A DNA stretch of 36,875 nt from positions 1-36,875 of the forward strand of contig CAJFUP010000109.1 in the NCBI GenBank assembly GCA_904420225.1, in the 5' to 3' direction. The stretch comes from an uncultured Lachnospiraceae bacterium (GTDB lineage Bacteria; Bacillota; Clostridia; Lachnospirales; Lachnospiraceae). The notes beneath the pieces were generated by a model, which was given only the letters and a program-made list of their open reading frames with translations, was not told where the DNA came from and ran no database searches. Of the stretch, positions 13,919 through 22,195 are shown piece by piece (positions within the stretch are counted from its first letter, which is position 1; the number at the start of each line of letters is the position of its first letter). The position numbers and the translations under genes were made by a program.

Positions 13919-15322
13919 ATGGTACAAAAGAAGGAAAAATATTTAAGCTTTGCAGTATGCGTGGGGGACATGGTGAGCTTAGTTATTGCCTTTATCCTCG
14001 CCAATTGGATATGGCTGGATCTGTACCGGGGAATGGATGAGGTCAATTATGACAATATCGGAATTCTTCTGGCCACTTTTATGTTTGTCTTCTTCCTCTT
14101 TAGCCTGAATCGCTATTTCCTCAGGCGGTCCAATGTGGAAGAGCTAATGAATATGATCAAGAATACGCTGCTTCTGGCGGCCATTTCCACATTGATCCTG
14201 TTCATCACCAAGAATTTTGACAGCATGAACCGAGGCGTATTTGCCTGTACCCTGATTTTCTATGCGGCGCTGGGATTCGGTGTGCGCGTCCTGCTGAAGC
14301 GGATTCTGAGAAAATATTACAGAAGAAATATGCCCAAAATGCTCCTGGTTACCACATCGGATCGGGCAGAGTCCATCATACGGGGCCTCAATTCCAATTA
14401 TGATCTGGACAGCCGAGTGGGGGCGGTGGCTCTCATCGATGAGGACTGCTTGGGAGAAAAGGTGGCAGGGATTCCCGTGGTGGCCGGTTTTGATGATATG
14501 CTGGAGTACACCAAAAAAGACGTGGTGGACGAGGTGTTCATTCATGTTTCCTACGATACGGGACGCTCCTTAAAGCCGTTTATCGAGGAGTTTGAAAAAA
14601 TGGGTGTTACCGTTCACATCAACATTAATATCCTGGATGGGTTTGAGGAATACAAAAAAAGCATCGGTATGCTGGGGTCTTATCCGGTGATTTCTTTTGC
14701 CACCAATTTTTATGACAGTGAAAAAATGGTGGTGAAGCGGGTCGTGGATATAGCGGGCGGTCTGGTTGGATGTGCCATTACTTTGATAGCGGCAGTGATC
14801 TTGTGTCCCATCATTAAACTGGAGTCTCCCGGCCCTCTGTTCTTCAAGCAGAAGCGGGTGGGAAAAAACGGCAGATATTTTTATATTTATAAATTCCGTT
14901 CCATGTATATGGACGCAGAGGCGCGGAAGAAAGAACTGATGGCGCAGAATGAGATGAAAGGTCTGATGTTTAAGATGAAAGACGACCCTCGTATCACAAA
15001 GGTGGGAAAATTCATCCGCGCCACCAGTATCGATGAGCTTCCTCAGTTTTTCAACGTGCTGAAAGGCGATATGAGCCTGGTGGGAACGCGGCCTCCCACT
15101 GTGGATGAGTTTAAGCAGTATAAGATATATCATAAGAGACGCTTAAGCATCAAACCCGGCATCACAGGTATGTGGCAGGTCAGTGGGCGCAGCGATATTG
15201 AGGATTTTGAGGAAGTGGTTCGGCTGGATTTGTATTACATAGACAATTGGTCCCTGGCGCTGGACGCGAAAATATTGTGCAGGACAGTGGCTGTGGTCTT
15301 GGGCAAAGTGGGATCCCGATAA
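13919..15322 (+). CDS. Polyprenyl-phosphate sugar-1-phosphate transferase (bacterial sugar transferase family)
   Basis: Likely first enzyme of a lipid-linked surface glycan, moving a sugar-1-phosphate from a UDP-sugar to undecaprenyl phosphate. The 467 residues hold four N-terminal membrane helices (within 1-130), a Rossmann-like CoA-binding-type region (about 130-255), a fifth membrane segment (about 275-300), and the C-terminal catalytic domain. Catalytic-domain motifs include SPGPLFFKQKRVGKNG, YKFRSMYMDAE, DELPQFFNVLKGDMSLVGTRPP and KPGITGMWQVSGRS. The frame opens earlier at 13892, but AGGAG (13907-13911 region) fits ATG 13919. No glycosyltransferase, flippase or polymerase gene is next to it, so the rest of the pathway must be elsewhere. 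Sugar specificity cannot be read. Confidence 0.9.
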   Translation: MVQKKEKYLSFAVCVGDMVSLVIAFILANWIWLDLYRGMDEVNYDNIGILLATFMFVFFLFSLNRYFLRRSNVEELMNMIKNTLLLAAISTLILFITKNFDSMNRGVFACTLIFYAALGFGVRVLLKRILRKYYRRNMPKMLLVTTSDRAESIIRGLNSNYDLDSRVGAVALIDEDCLGEKVAGIPVVAGFDDMLEYTKKDVVDEVFIHVSYDTGRSLKPFIEEFEKMGVTVHININILDGFEEYKKSIGMLGSYPVISFATNFYDSEKMVVKRVVDIAGGLVGCAITLIAAVILCPIIKLESPGPLFFKQKRVGKNGRYFYIYKFRSMYMDAEARKKELMAQNEMKGLMFKMKDDPRITKVGKFIRATSIDELPQFFNVLKGDMSLVGTRPPTVDEFKQYKIYHKRRLSIKPGITGMWQVSGRSDIEDFEEVVRLDLYYIDNWSLALDAKILCRTVAVVLGKVGSR

Positions 15323-15390
15323 GCAGAAAATATTGGAGCCTTTTCAGCTTTGGCATCATAAAATTGTAAGAAAGTTACGGGCATTCTGGT

Positions 15391-15419
15391 TTGACAAATA
15401 TAGTTGAATTTGTTATAAC
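15391..15419 (+). promoter_or_regulatory. Strong promoter of the LCP gene
   Basis: Perfect TTGACA (15391-15396), 17-base spacer, TATAAC (15414-15419). It gives a leader of about 50 nt ending in AAAGGAGG (15461-15468). Confidence 0.75.
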
Positions 15420-15474
15420 ATGAGAATAGTGTCGGAATAGTCTGCCGATGTTTGTCTTTCAAAGGAGGTTGAAC

Positions 15475-16911
15475 ATGCCAAATCTCAGTGAAGAGGAACG
15501 CAAGATTCTGCAGCAGGCGCGCAAGATTCAGGACCGTCTGGAAGCTGAGCGCCTGGAGGCGGGTGAGATAGACCTGGAGTCCGAGGGAAAACGGAAAAAA
15601 CGCCAGGAGGAATTGAAACAGGAAGAATTGAGAAAACGTCAGATGGAGATCAGAAGACGCCAGCAGGAAGCACACCGCCAGGCTGCTGCCAGACAGGCGG
15701 CGCAGGAGGGCGATGGATCCGCATCCCAAAGGACGTCTCGTTCCGGAAAGGAAGAAAACAGCGACTACTGGAAGGCGGCCAAACGGGAGGTGGCCGGATC
15801 AGAGGAAGCCGTGAGAATGGGAGGGCCAAGAGCTGCTGCCCCCCGAAGCGGAAGAACCGCTTCAGCGGCGGATGCCGCGGCGCGGGAAAGAAGAGCGCCT
15901 CGGACCGTCTCGTCTCCCCAGACAAGAAGGCGGGAGGAGCAGATCCCCAGAAGGCGGAAAAAAAAGAGCGCTGCCGGGAAAGCCATAAAGATTATCATGA
16001 TCATTGTGATTTTGCTGGCCGTTCTATTTGGCGGCGCATATTTTATTGTGAGAGCCATCGTCAGCAGAACCAATTTCCAGCCCTATGAGACATCCTATGA
16101 GAGGGCTGGGGACGTTATGTCAGATCCGGATGTGACGAATATCCTGCTGATCGGCAGCGATGAAAGGGAATCGGTGGATACAGCCCGCTCCGATGCCATG
16201 ATTGTGCTCTCCATCAACGAAACGCTCCATGAGATCACCATGACATCCATTCTGCGGGACAGCTACGTAACCATTCCCGGATATGGACAGCAGCGCATCA
16301 ACCATGCATATCAAATGGGAGGGGAAGCCCTCTTGATCCAGACCATTGAGGAAAATTTCAAGCTGGGAATTGATTACTATGCCAGTGTGGATTTCTTTTC
16401 TTTTATGGACATCATTGACTGTGTGGGAGGAGTGGAGATCACTGTCCAGCCGGAGGAGGTGGAATGGATCAACGCATATGTGGCGGAACTGAATAATATT
16501 TTAGGTTCACCGGAGGGAGATCAGTACATTTCCGCTGCCGGTACCATGACGCTCAGCGGCAAGCAGGCGCTGGCCTACTCCAGAATCCGCTATGTGGGGA
16601 CAGATTTCGCGCGTACCGAGCGGCAGAGAACGGTTCTCAATGCCTTGATTGGAAAATTAAAGAGTGCCAATCCGGTGCAGCTGTTTCGGGTGGTGAATAC
16701 GGTTCTGCCCGATGTGAACACAGATATCGATGATCATGCCATGACCATGATGCTGTTCAAAGCGGTCTTTTACCTGGGATATGATATCCAGGAGTTCCGG
16801 GTGCCCATGGACGGTACCTGGTGGAATGAGGACGCCAATGGGCAGGAGGTGCTGGGAATTGATTTTGCCGCCAACATTGCGGGGCTAAAAAGCACCATAT
16901 ATGGGGAATAG
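15475..16911 (+). CDS. LytR-CpsA-Psr (LCP) family cell-wall glycopolymer ligase
   Basis: LCP enzymes transfer lipid-linked anionic polymers or capsule onto peptidoglycan on the outer face of the membrane. The 478-residue chain has a long cytosolic N-terminus (1-168) very rich in Glu, Arg, Lys, Gln and Ala, with coiled-coil character over about 5-75. One membrane helix (about 170-194) and an extracellular LCP domain (about 220-440) follow. Conserved charged residues are visible in ARSDAMIV (237-244), ILRDSYV (R261, D262), YSRIRYVGTDFARTERQR (R370, R372, R380, R383). The RBS AAAGGAGG fixes ATG 15475. It follows the sugar phosphotransferase but has its own promoter. The cytosolic tail is far longer than in most LCP proteins. 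Confidence 0.92.
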   Translation: MPNLSEEERKILQQARKIQDRLEAERLEAGEIDLESEGKRKKRQEELKQEELRKRQMEIRRRQQEAHRQAAARQAAQEGDGSASQRTSRSGKEENSDYWKAAKREVAGSEEAVRMGGPRAAAPRSGRTASAADAAARERRAPRTVSSPQTRRREEQIPRRRKKKSAAGKAIKIIMIIVILLAVLFGGAYFIVRAIVSRTNFQPYETSYERAGDVMSDPDVTNILLIGSDERESVDTARSDAMIVLSINETLHEITMTSILRDSYVTIPGYGQQRINHAYQMGGEALLIQTIEENFKLGIDYYASVDFFSFMDIIDCVGGVEITVQPEEVEWINAYVAELNNILGSPEGDQYISAAGTMTLSGKQALAYSRIRYVGTDFARTERQRTVLNALIGKLKSANPVQLFRVVNTVLPDVNTDIDDHAMTMMLFKAVFYLGYDIQEFRVPMDGTWWNEDANGQEVLGIDFAANIAGLKSTIYGE

Positions 16912-16954
16912 GCGAAAAATGTCGAAGGATTATAGGGACATATTTGAAAAAAAT

Positions 16955-16984
16955 CTGTCATTTTCCGCAGGGTTGTAGTATAAT
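16955..16984 (+). promoter_or_regulatory. Possible promoter of the zinc-ribbon gene
   Basis: Perfect TATAAT (16979-16984) with a weaker CTGTCA (16955-16960) 18 bases upstream. The start codon is about 30 nt downstream of the expected start site. Confidence 0.5.
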
Positions 16985-17017
16985 GCACCTATAAAAACAA
17001 GCGAGGAAGTGATGAGT

Positions 17018-17263
17018 ATGATGTACGTATTTATATGTCCCAAATGCGGCCGGTCCACCATGGTCAGCCTTTACCGGTCGCTGAAGTGCCGTGTCTGCCA
17101 AGCGGATATGGCCAATTGTGAAATTGATTTTTTGGATTGGGTGGAACTGGAGCCAGAGCAGAGACAGAAACTGATTCGCATGTATCAAAAAGCGGATCCT
17201 TCGGATTTGTGCTTTTATCGGCCGATGCCATATTATGATCATAAAGAGCGCAATTATTGGTAA
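17018..17263 (+). CDS. Small zinc-ribbon protein of unknown function
   Basis: An 81-residue protein with two CxxC knuckles, C7-P-K-C10 and C24-R-V-C27, which should bind one zinc. The C-terminal part is acidic then aromatic (FLDWVELEPEQRQ, CFYRPMPYYDHKERNYW). I do not recognise a named family. It has its own TATAAT promoter and is followed by a good terminator, so it is a monocistronic unit between the LCP and glmM genes. GAGGAAG (17003-17009) serves one of several adjacent starts (17012, 17018, 17021); 17018 has the best spacing. Confidence 0.75.
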   Translation: MMYVFICPKCGRSTMVSLYRSLKCRVCQADMANCEIDFLDWVELEPEQRQKLIRMYQKADPSDLCFYRPMPYYDHKERNYW

Positions 17264-17274
17264 AGACTGACAGA

Positions 17275-17308
17275 AAAGAAAGTGGAAATATTTTTCACTT
17301 TCTTTTTT
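17275..17308 (+). terminator. Intrinsic terminator after the zinc-ribbon gene
   Basis: AAAGAAAGTG (17275-17284) pairs with CACTTTCTTT (17296-17305) around an 11-base loop, and a T run continues to 17308. Classical rho-independent shape, though AT-rich. Confidence 0.7.
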
Positions 17309-17328
17309 AGAATAAAAATATTTTTTTG

Positions 17329-17357
17329 TTCACAGGGCCGGGGATTTATGCTATACT
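17329..17357 (+). promoter_or_regulatory. Promoter of glmM-glmS
   Basis: TTCACA (17329-17334), 17-base spacer, TATACT (17352-17357); five of six matches in each box. The 110-nt leader shows no recognisable riboswitch. Confidence 0.65.
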
Positions 17358-17473
17358 TGGCGATAGTGTAAAACATTTTCCGCATAATAATAAAGGCGTT
17401 TCCATCTGTTTTGCACGCTTTTTTCTGAACAATTTGGACTGGAAATCAAATATGGATTTCGGATAGGAGTCAT

Positions 17474-18820
17474 ATGGGTAAATATTTTGGAACAGACGGC
17501 TTCCGCGGTGAGGCCAATGTAAATCTGACAGTGGAACATGCATTTAAAGTGGGCCGCTTTTTGGGCTGGTACTATGGCAGGGAGCATAAGTGCCGCGTAG
17601 TCATCGGCAAGGATACCAGAAGAAGCAGCTATATGTTTGAATACGCGCTGGTGGCAGGGCTGACGGCATCCGGAGCCGATGCGTATCTTCTCCATGTCAC
17701 CACCACTCCCAGTGTTTCGTATGTGGTGCGGACAGAGGACTTCGACTGCGGTATCATGATTTCCGCCAGCCACAATCCCTACTATGATAATGGAATCAAA
17801 GTGATCAATGGCAAGGGCGAGAAATTGGAAGAATCGGTCATTGAAAAAATTGAAGAATATCTGGATGGAAAAATCCAGGAAATTCCCCTGGCGGTCAACG
17901 AGGCCATTGGATGTACCGTGGACTATGCGGCGGGAAGAAACCGCTATGTGGGATATCTTATTTCGCTGGCCATTCATTCCTATAAAAATTTCCGGGTCGG
18001 ACTGGACTGCGCCAACGGAAGCGCGTGGATGATTGCCAAAAATGTATTTGACGCTCTGGGAGCCAAGACATATGTGATCAATAACGAACCCAACGGATTC
18101 AACATCAATACCAACTGCGGCTCCACCCATATTGAGAATCTGCAGAAATATGTGGCGGAAAAGGGTCTGGATGTGGGATTTGCCTTTGATGGAGATGCGG
18201 ACCGCTGTCTTTGCGTGGACGAGAAGGGGAATTTGGTAGACGGAGATAAGATCCTTTATATATCAGGGAAATATATGAAAGAGCGCGGCGAGCTGGCCAA
18301 TAATACCGTGGTGACCACAGTGATGTCCAATTTTGGGCTCTATAAAGCATTGGACAGCGCTGGAATCCAGTATGAAAAGACGGCTGTGGGGGACAAATAT
18401 GTGTATGAAAACATGGTAAAAAATGGCCATAAGATTGGCGGCGAGCAGTCCGGCCATATCATTTTCAGCAATTATGCCACCACAGGGGATGGCATCCTGA
18501 CAGCCATCAAGATGATGGAGGTCATCATTTCCAAGAAGCAGCCCCTTTCCCAATTGGCGGAGCCTGTGAAGATTTATCCCCAGCTGCTGAAAAATGTTCG
18601 TGTGGCAGACAAAAAGACAGCCAGAGAAGATTGCGATGTGCAGGCTGCGGTGAAAAAAGTGGAAGCGGCGCTGGGAGATACAGGGCGCATTCTTGTCCGC
18701 GAAAGCGGCACAGAGCCGGTCATTCGCGTCATGGTGGAAGCAGAGAGCGATGCCATATGCCAGACGTATGTGGATCAGGTGGTGGCTGTTCTGCAGGAAA
18801 AAGGCCATGTGGTACAGTGA
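17474..18820 (+). CDS. glmM: Phosphoglucosamine mutase
   Basis: Interconverts glucosamine-6-phosphate and glucosamine-1-phosphate for UDP-GlcNAc synthesis, cytosolic. The 448 residues have the family layout: N-terminal FGTDGFRG, the phosphoserine loop ISASHNPYYDNGIK (active Ser near residue 100), the magnesium loop DGDADR (near residue 240), and the C-terminal phosphate-binding RESGTEPVIRVM. AGGAG lies just before ATG 17474. glmS follows after 62 bases, so the two successive hexosamine enzymes are probably one operon. A general phosphomannomutase/phosphoglucomutase activity is less likely given the GTDGxRG start and the glmS neighbour. Confidence 0.93.
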   Translation: MGKYFGTDGFRGEANVNLTVEHAFKVGRFLGWYYGREHKCRVVIGKDTRRSSYMFEYALVAGLTASGADAYLLHVTTTPSVSYVVRTEDFDCGIMISASHNPYYDNGIKVINGKGEKLEESVIEKIEEYLDGKIQEIPLAVNEAIGCTVDYAAGRNRYVGYLISLAIHSYKNFRVGLDCANGSAWMIAKNVFDALGAKTYVINNEPNGFNINTNCGSTHIENLQKYVAEKGLDVGFAFDGDADRCLCVDEKGNLVDGDKILYISGKYMKERGELANNTVVTTVMSNFGLYKALDSAGIQYEKTAVGDKYVYENMVKNGHKIGGEQSGHIIFSNYATTGDGILTAIKMMEVIISKKQPLSQLAEPVKIYPQLLKNVRVADKKTAREDCDVQAAVKKVEAALGDTGRILVRESGTEPVIRVMVEAESDAICQTYVDQVVAVLQEKGHVVQ

Positions 18821-18882
18821 TTCCGCTGTGAAAGATAAGAGGCAATCGTGTGGGCAGAAGGGAATGACAGGAGGAAATTGAT

Positions 18883-20709
18883 ATGTGTGGAATTGTGGGA
18901 TATACGGGTGAAAACCAGGCGGCTCCCATCTTGTTGGACGGCTTGGAAAAACTGGAGTACCGCGGATATGATTCGGCAGGATTGGCTGTTTATAATGGGC
19001 GGGAAATTGAGGTTGTAAAGGCAAAAGGAAGGCTTCAGGCGCTTCGCCAGCTGACCAACGACGGCCTGGCCATGGAGGGGACCGTGGGAATTGGGCACAC
19101 CAGGTGGGCCACCCATGGGGAACCGTCAGTGGTAAATTCCCATCCCCATTTTAATGCGGATAAAAGCATCGCTGTGGTACACAATGGCATCATTGAAAAT
19201 TATCAGCCCCTCCGCGACCGCATGATCCGCAAGGGATATGAGTTTGTGTCCCAGACAGATACAGAAGTGCTGGCCCATATGCTGGACTATTATTATAAAG
19301 GCGATCCTTTGGAGGCCATCTCCAAAGTTCTGACACGGGTGGAGGGATCTTACGCGCTGGGAATCCTGTTTAAGAATCATCCGGGAAAGCTCTATGCCGT
19401 GAGAAAAGACAGTCCTCTGATTGTGGGCATGGCTGAGGACGGCTGCTTCATTGCGTCCGATGTCCCGGCCATCTTGAAATATACGCGCAATGTATATTTT
19501 ATTGACAATATGGAAATCGTCTGCCTGGATAAAGACAGCGCGCATTTTTACAATCTGGATCAGGAAGAGATGGAAAAAGAAATGTCGGTGGTGGAATGGG
19601 ATCTGGAAGCGGCAGAAAAAGGCGGTTACGAGCATTTCATGCTGAAGGAGATTTACGAGCAGCCCAAGGCCGTCCGCGATACCATCAGTCCCAGGATTCA
19701 GGAGGATCAGATTGTCATTGACGAGCTTCAAATGACGGAGGAAGAGATCCGCTCTCTGAAAAAAATCACCATTGTGGCCTGCGGCTCCGCTTACCATACA
19801 GGAGTCACCGCCAAGTATGTGATGGAAGGGTTGGCCAGGATTCCTGTGGAGGTGGATTTGGCCAGCGAGTACCGCTATCGGAATCCCATCATGGAAGAAA
19901 ATTCACTGGTAATCATTGTCAGCCAGTCGGGGGAGACGGCAGATTCTCTGGCCGCGCTGCGGGAATCCAAAAAGCGGGGCGTCAAGGTACTGGGAATTGT
20001 CAATGTGGTGGGAAGTTCCATTGCCAGAGAAGCGGATAATGTGATGTACACATGGGCTGGACCGGAGATTTCCGTGGCCACCACGAAAGCATACAGCACG
20101 CAGCTGGCTGCTTTTTATCTGCTCTCCCTGTATTTTGCCAAAATCAGAGGAACCATTTCAGAGGAAGTCTGTGGTCAGCTGGTCCATGAACTGAAAGAGC
20201 TGCCGGAAAAAATTCAGAGTGTTTTGGGCGATAAGGAGAGAATTCAGTGGTTTGCCAGCAAATTTTCCGCCAGCCATGATATTTTCTTCATTGGCCGGGG
20301 GCTGGATTATGCCACATCGCTGGAAGGCTCTTTGAAGCTGAAAGAGATTTCCTATATTCACTCAGAAGCGTATGCCGCCGGAGAATTGAAACATGGAACC
20401 ATATCCCTCATTGAGAAGGGAATTTTAGTGGCGGCTGTGGTTACCCAGCCGGAGCTGTACGACAAAATGGTCAGCAACATCGTGGAAGTCAAATCCCGGG
20501 GCGCCTATATTATGGCATTGACCAATTACGGGAATTATGCCATGGAAGATACGGCTGATTTTACCGTATATGTGCCCAAAACAAGCCATTGGTTTACCGC
20601 GTCCCTGGCAGTGATTCCGCTGCAGCTGTTTGCGTACTATGTGTCCCTGTCCAAGGGATTGGATGTGGATAAGCCGAGGAATCTGGCGAAATCGGTTACA
20701 GTGGAATAA
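18883..20709 (+). CDS. glmS: Glutamine-fructose-6-phosphate aminotransferase (isomerizing)
   Basis: Makes glucosamine-6-phosphate from fructose-6-phosphate and glutamine, the committed step to amino sugars. The 608-residue chain has the N-terminal glutaminase domain with nucleophile Cys2 (MCGIVGYTG), the HTRWATHGEPS motif, and two SIS isomerase domains (CGSAYHTG, SQSGETADSLAALRESK, ending KPRNLAKSVTVE). RBS GGAGG precedes ATG 18883. Only 62 bases separate it from glmM, too little for a glmS ribozyme, so feedback control by that route looks absent here. A short hairpin and then a strong terminator follow. Confidence 0.97.
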   Translation: MCGIVGYTGENQAAPILLDGLEKLEYRGYDSAGLAVYNGREIEVVKAKGRLQALRQLTNDGLAMEGTVGIGHTRWATHGEPSVVNSHPHFNADKSIAVVHNGIIENYQPLRDRMIRKGYEFVSQTDTEVLAHMLDYYYKGDPLEAISKVLTRVEGSYALGILFKNHPGKLYAVRKDSPLIVGMAEDGCFIASDVPAILKYTRNVYFIDNMEIVCLDKDSAHFYNLDQEEMEKEMSVVEWDLEAAEKGGYEHFMLKEIYEQPKAVRDTISPRIQEDQIVIDELQMTEEEIRSLKKITIVACGSAYHTGVTAKYVMEGLARIPVEVDLASEYRYRNPIMEENSLVIIVSQSGETADSLAALRESKKRGVKVLGIVNVVGSSIAREADNVMYTWAGPEISVATTKAYSTQLAAFYLLSLYFAKIRGTISEEVCGQLVHELKELPEKIQSVLGDKERIQWFASKFSASHDIFFIGRGLDYATSLEGSLKLKEISYIHSEAYAAGELKHGTISLIEKGILVAAVVTQPELYDKMVSNIVEVKSRGAYIMALTNYGNYAMEDTADFTVYVPKTSHWFTASLAVIPLQLFAYYVSLSKGLDVDKPRNLAKSVTVE

Positions 20710-20750
20710 AAACCATAGAAAGAGGAAGCCTTTGGCTTTTATAAAGATAT

Positions 20751-20794
20751 AAAAAGGAACCGCTCCATGAGATCCCGTGGAGCGGTTCCTTTTT
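20751..20794. terminator. Bidirectional intrinsic terminator between glmS and argH
   Basis: A 17-bp perfect stem (20751-20767 with 20778-20794) begins with A5 and ends with T5 around a ten-base loop, so it can terminate both the rightward glmS and the leftward argH transcripts. A smaller AAGCC-TTT-GGCTT hairpin with trailing Ts (20726-20740) lies just after glmS. A near-palindrome overlaps the argH stop (20802-20823). Confidence 0.85.
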
Positions 20795-20821
20795 AAGTTT
20801 TAACGCTGTTGGCCAACGGCG

Positions 20822-22195
20822 TTACTGTTCCAAATACGTGCGATACTGCCGGATGGCATTTTCCATGGACTGCCTTCCGGGGGCGCCGGCTGTGACACGC
20901 TTTTCCACACAGGTTTTCAGAGAAATGGCTTCGTAAATATCTGGTCCGAAGACGGGACTTACCGCGCGGTAATCCTCCAAAGGCAAATCATCCAGGGCGA
21001 TATTTCGCTCAATGCACATAAGAACCAGCTGTCCCACCATGCCATGGGCATCGCGGAACGGAACGCCGTGATTTACCAGATAGTCCGCCGCGTCGGTGGC
21101 ATTGGTAAAGCCTTTCTTGGCGCTGGCTTCCATGACCGTTGCATTGAATTTCATGGTAGATAGCATGCCCTCAAACAAGGCCAAGCAGCCCTTCACTGTA
21201 TCCATGGCATCAAAAGAGAGTTCTTTGTCCTCCTGCATATCCTTGTTATAAGCCAGCGGCAAGCCTTTCATGGTAACCAGCAGAGACTGCAGCGCCCCGT
21301 AAACGCGGCCTGTCTTGCCGCGGATCAGTTCGGCAATGTCCGGATTCTTTTTCTGGGGCATGATACTGCTTCCGGTGCTGTAGGAATCGTCCAGCTCCAC
21401 GAAACGGTATTCGTTGCTGTTCCAGAGAATGATTTCCTCACAGAAGCGGCTCAGATGCATCATGATGGTGGCCAGAGCGCTTAAAAACTCGATGAGATAG
21501 TCGCGGTCGGACACGGAGTCCATGCTGTTTCCCGTTGGGCCGTCAAATCCCAGAAGAGAAGCTGTGTAATCTCTGTCCAGGGGATAGGTGGTGCCGGCCA
21601 AGGCGCCTGCCCCCAAGGGACAGGTATTCATCCTGCGGCGGATATCAGCCAGACGTCCCCGGTCTCTGCAAAACATTTCAAAATACGCGCCCAGATGATG
21701 GGCCAGCGTCACTGGCTGAGCCTTTTGGAGATGGGTGAAGCCGGGCATATACGTGTCCAAGTTTTCCTCCATCAGCTTAAGAAGTGTATGCAGGAGTTTC
21801 ACAAGCAAGGCGTCCGTTTCGCCGATTTCGTCTCTGGTATACAGCTTCATATCCAGGGCAACCTGGTCATTGCGGCTTCTGCCGGTGTGGAGTTTCTTGC
21901 CCACGTCGCCGATGCGGTCTATGAGATGAGATTCCACAAAGCTGTGAATATCCTCTGAGGAACCGTCGATGATCAGGGCACCACTTTCAATATCATTTTG
22001 GATGGAAGAGAGGCCGTCTATGATGGCGTCCCGCTCCGCTTCGGTCAGGATTCCCTGTTTGGCCAGCATGGTTACATGGGCAATGCTGCCTCGGATATCC
22101 TGTGCGTAGAATTTCTGATCAAAGGAAATGGAAGCATTGAAGTTATGAACCAGCTGATTCGTTTCCTTTGTAAAGCGTCCTCCCCATAATTTCAT
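20822..22195 (-). CDS. argH: Argininosuccinate lyase
   Basis: Last step of arginine synthesis, splitting argininosuccinate into arginine and fumarate. The 457 residues start MKLWGGRFTK and include the family signature GSSIMPQKKNPD, plus TGRSRNDQVALD and HTHLQKAQP-like FTHLQKAQPVT. The ATG overlaps the stop of the upstream YfhO gene (ATGA, 22192-22195), and a GGAGG RBS lies inside that gene, so translation is coupled to an envelope-glycosylation operon. argG is not in the window. All expected catalytic motifs are intact. Confidence 0.96.
   Translation of the reverse strand: MKLWGGRFTKETNQLVHNFNASISFDQKFYAQDIRGSIAHVTMLAKQGILTEAERDAIIDGLSSIQNDIESGALIIDGSSEDIHSFVESHLIDRIGDVGKKLHTGRSRNDQVALDMKLYTRDEIGETDALLVKLLHTLLKLMEENLDTYMPGFTHLQKAQPVTLAHHLGAYFEMFCRDRGRLADIRRRMNTCPLGAGALAGTTYPLDRDYTASLLGFDGPTGNSMDSVSDRDYLIEFLSALATIMMHLSRFCEEIILWNSNEYRFVELDDSYSTGSSIMPQKKNPDIAELIRGKTGRVYGALQSLLVTMKGLPLAYNKDMQEDKELSFDAMDTVKGCLALFEGMLSTMKFNATVMEASAKKGFTNATDAADYLVNHGVPFRDAHGMVGQLVLMCIERNIALDDLPLEDYRAVSPVFGPDIYEAISLKTCVEKRVTAGAPGRQSMENAIRQYRTYLEQ

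Noticed and set aside
3489-15381. 11-base AAAGTTACGGG at 3489-3499 and 15371-15381, both near promoters
   Set aside because: Too short to be significant, and its distance to the promoters differs.
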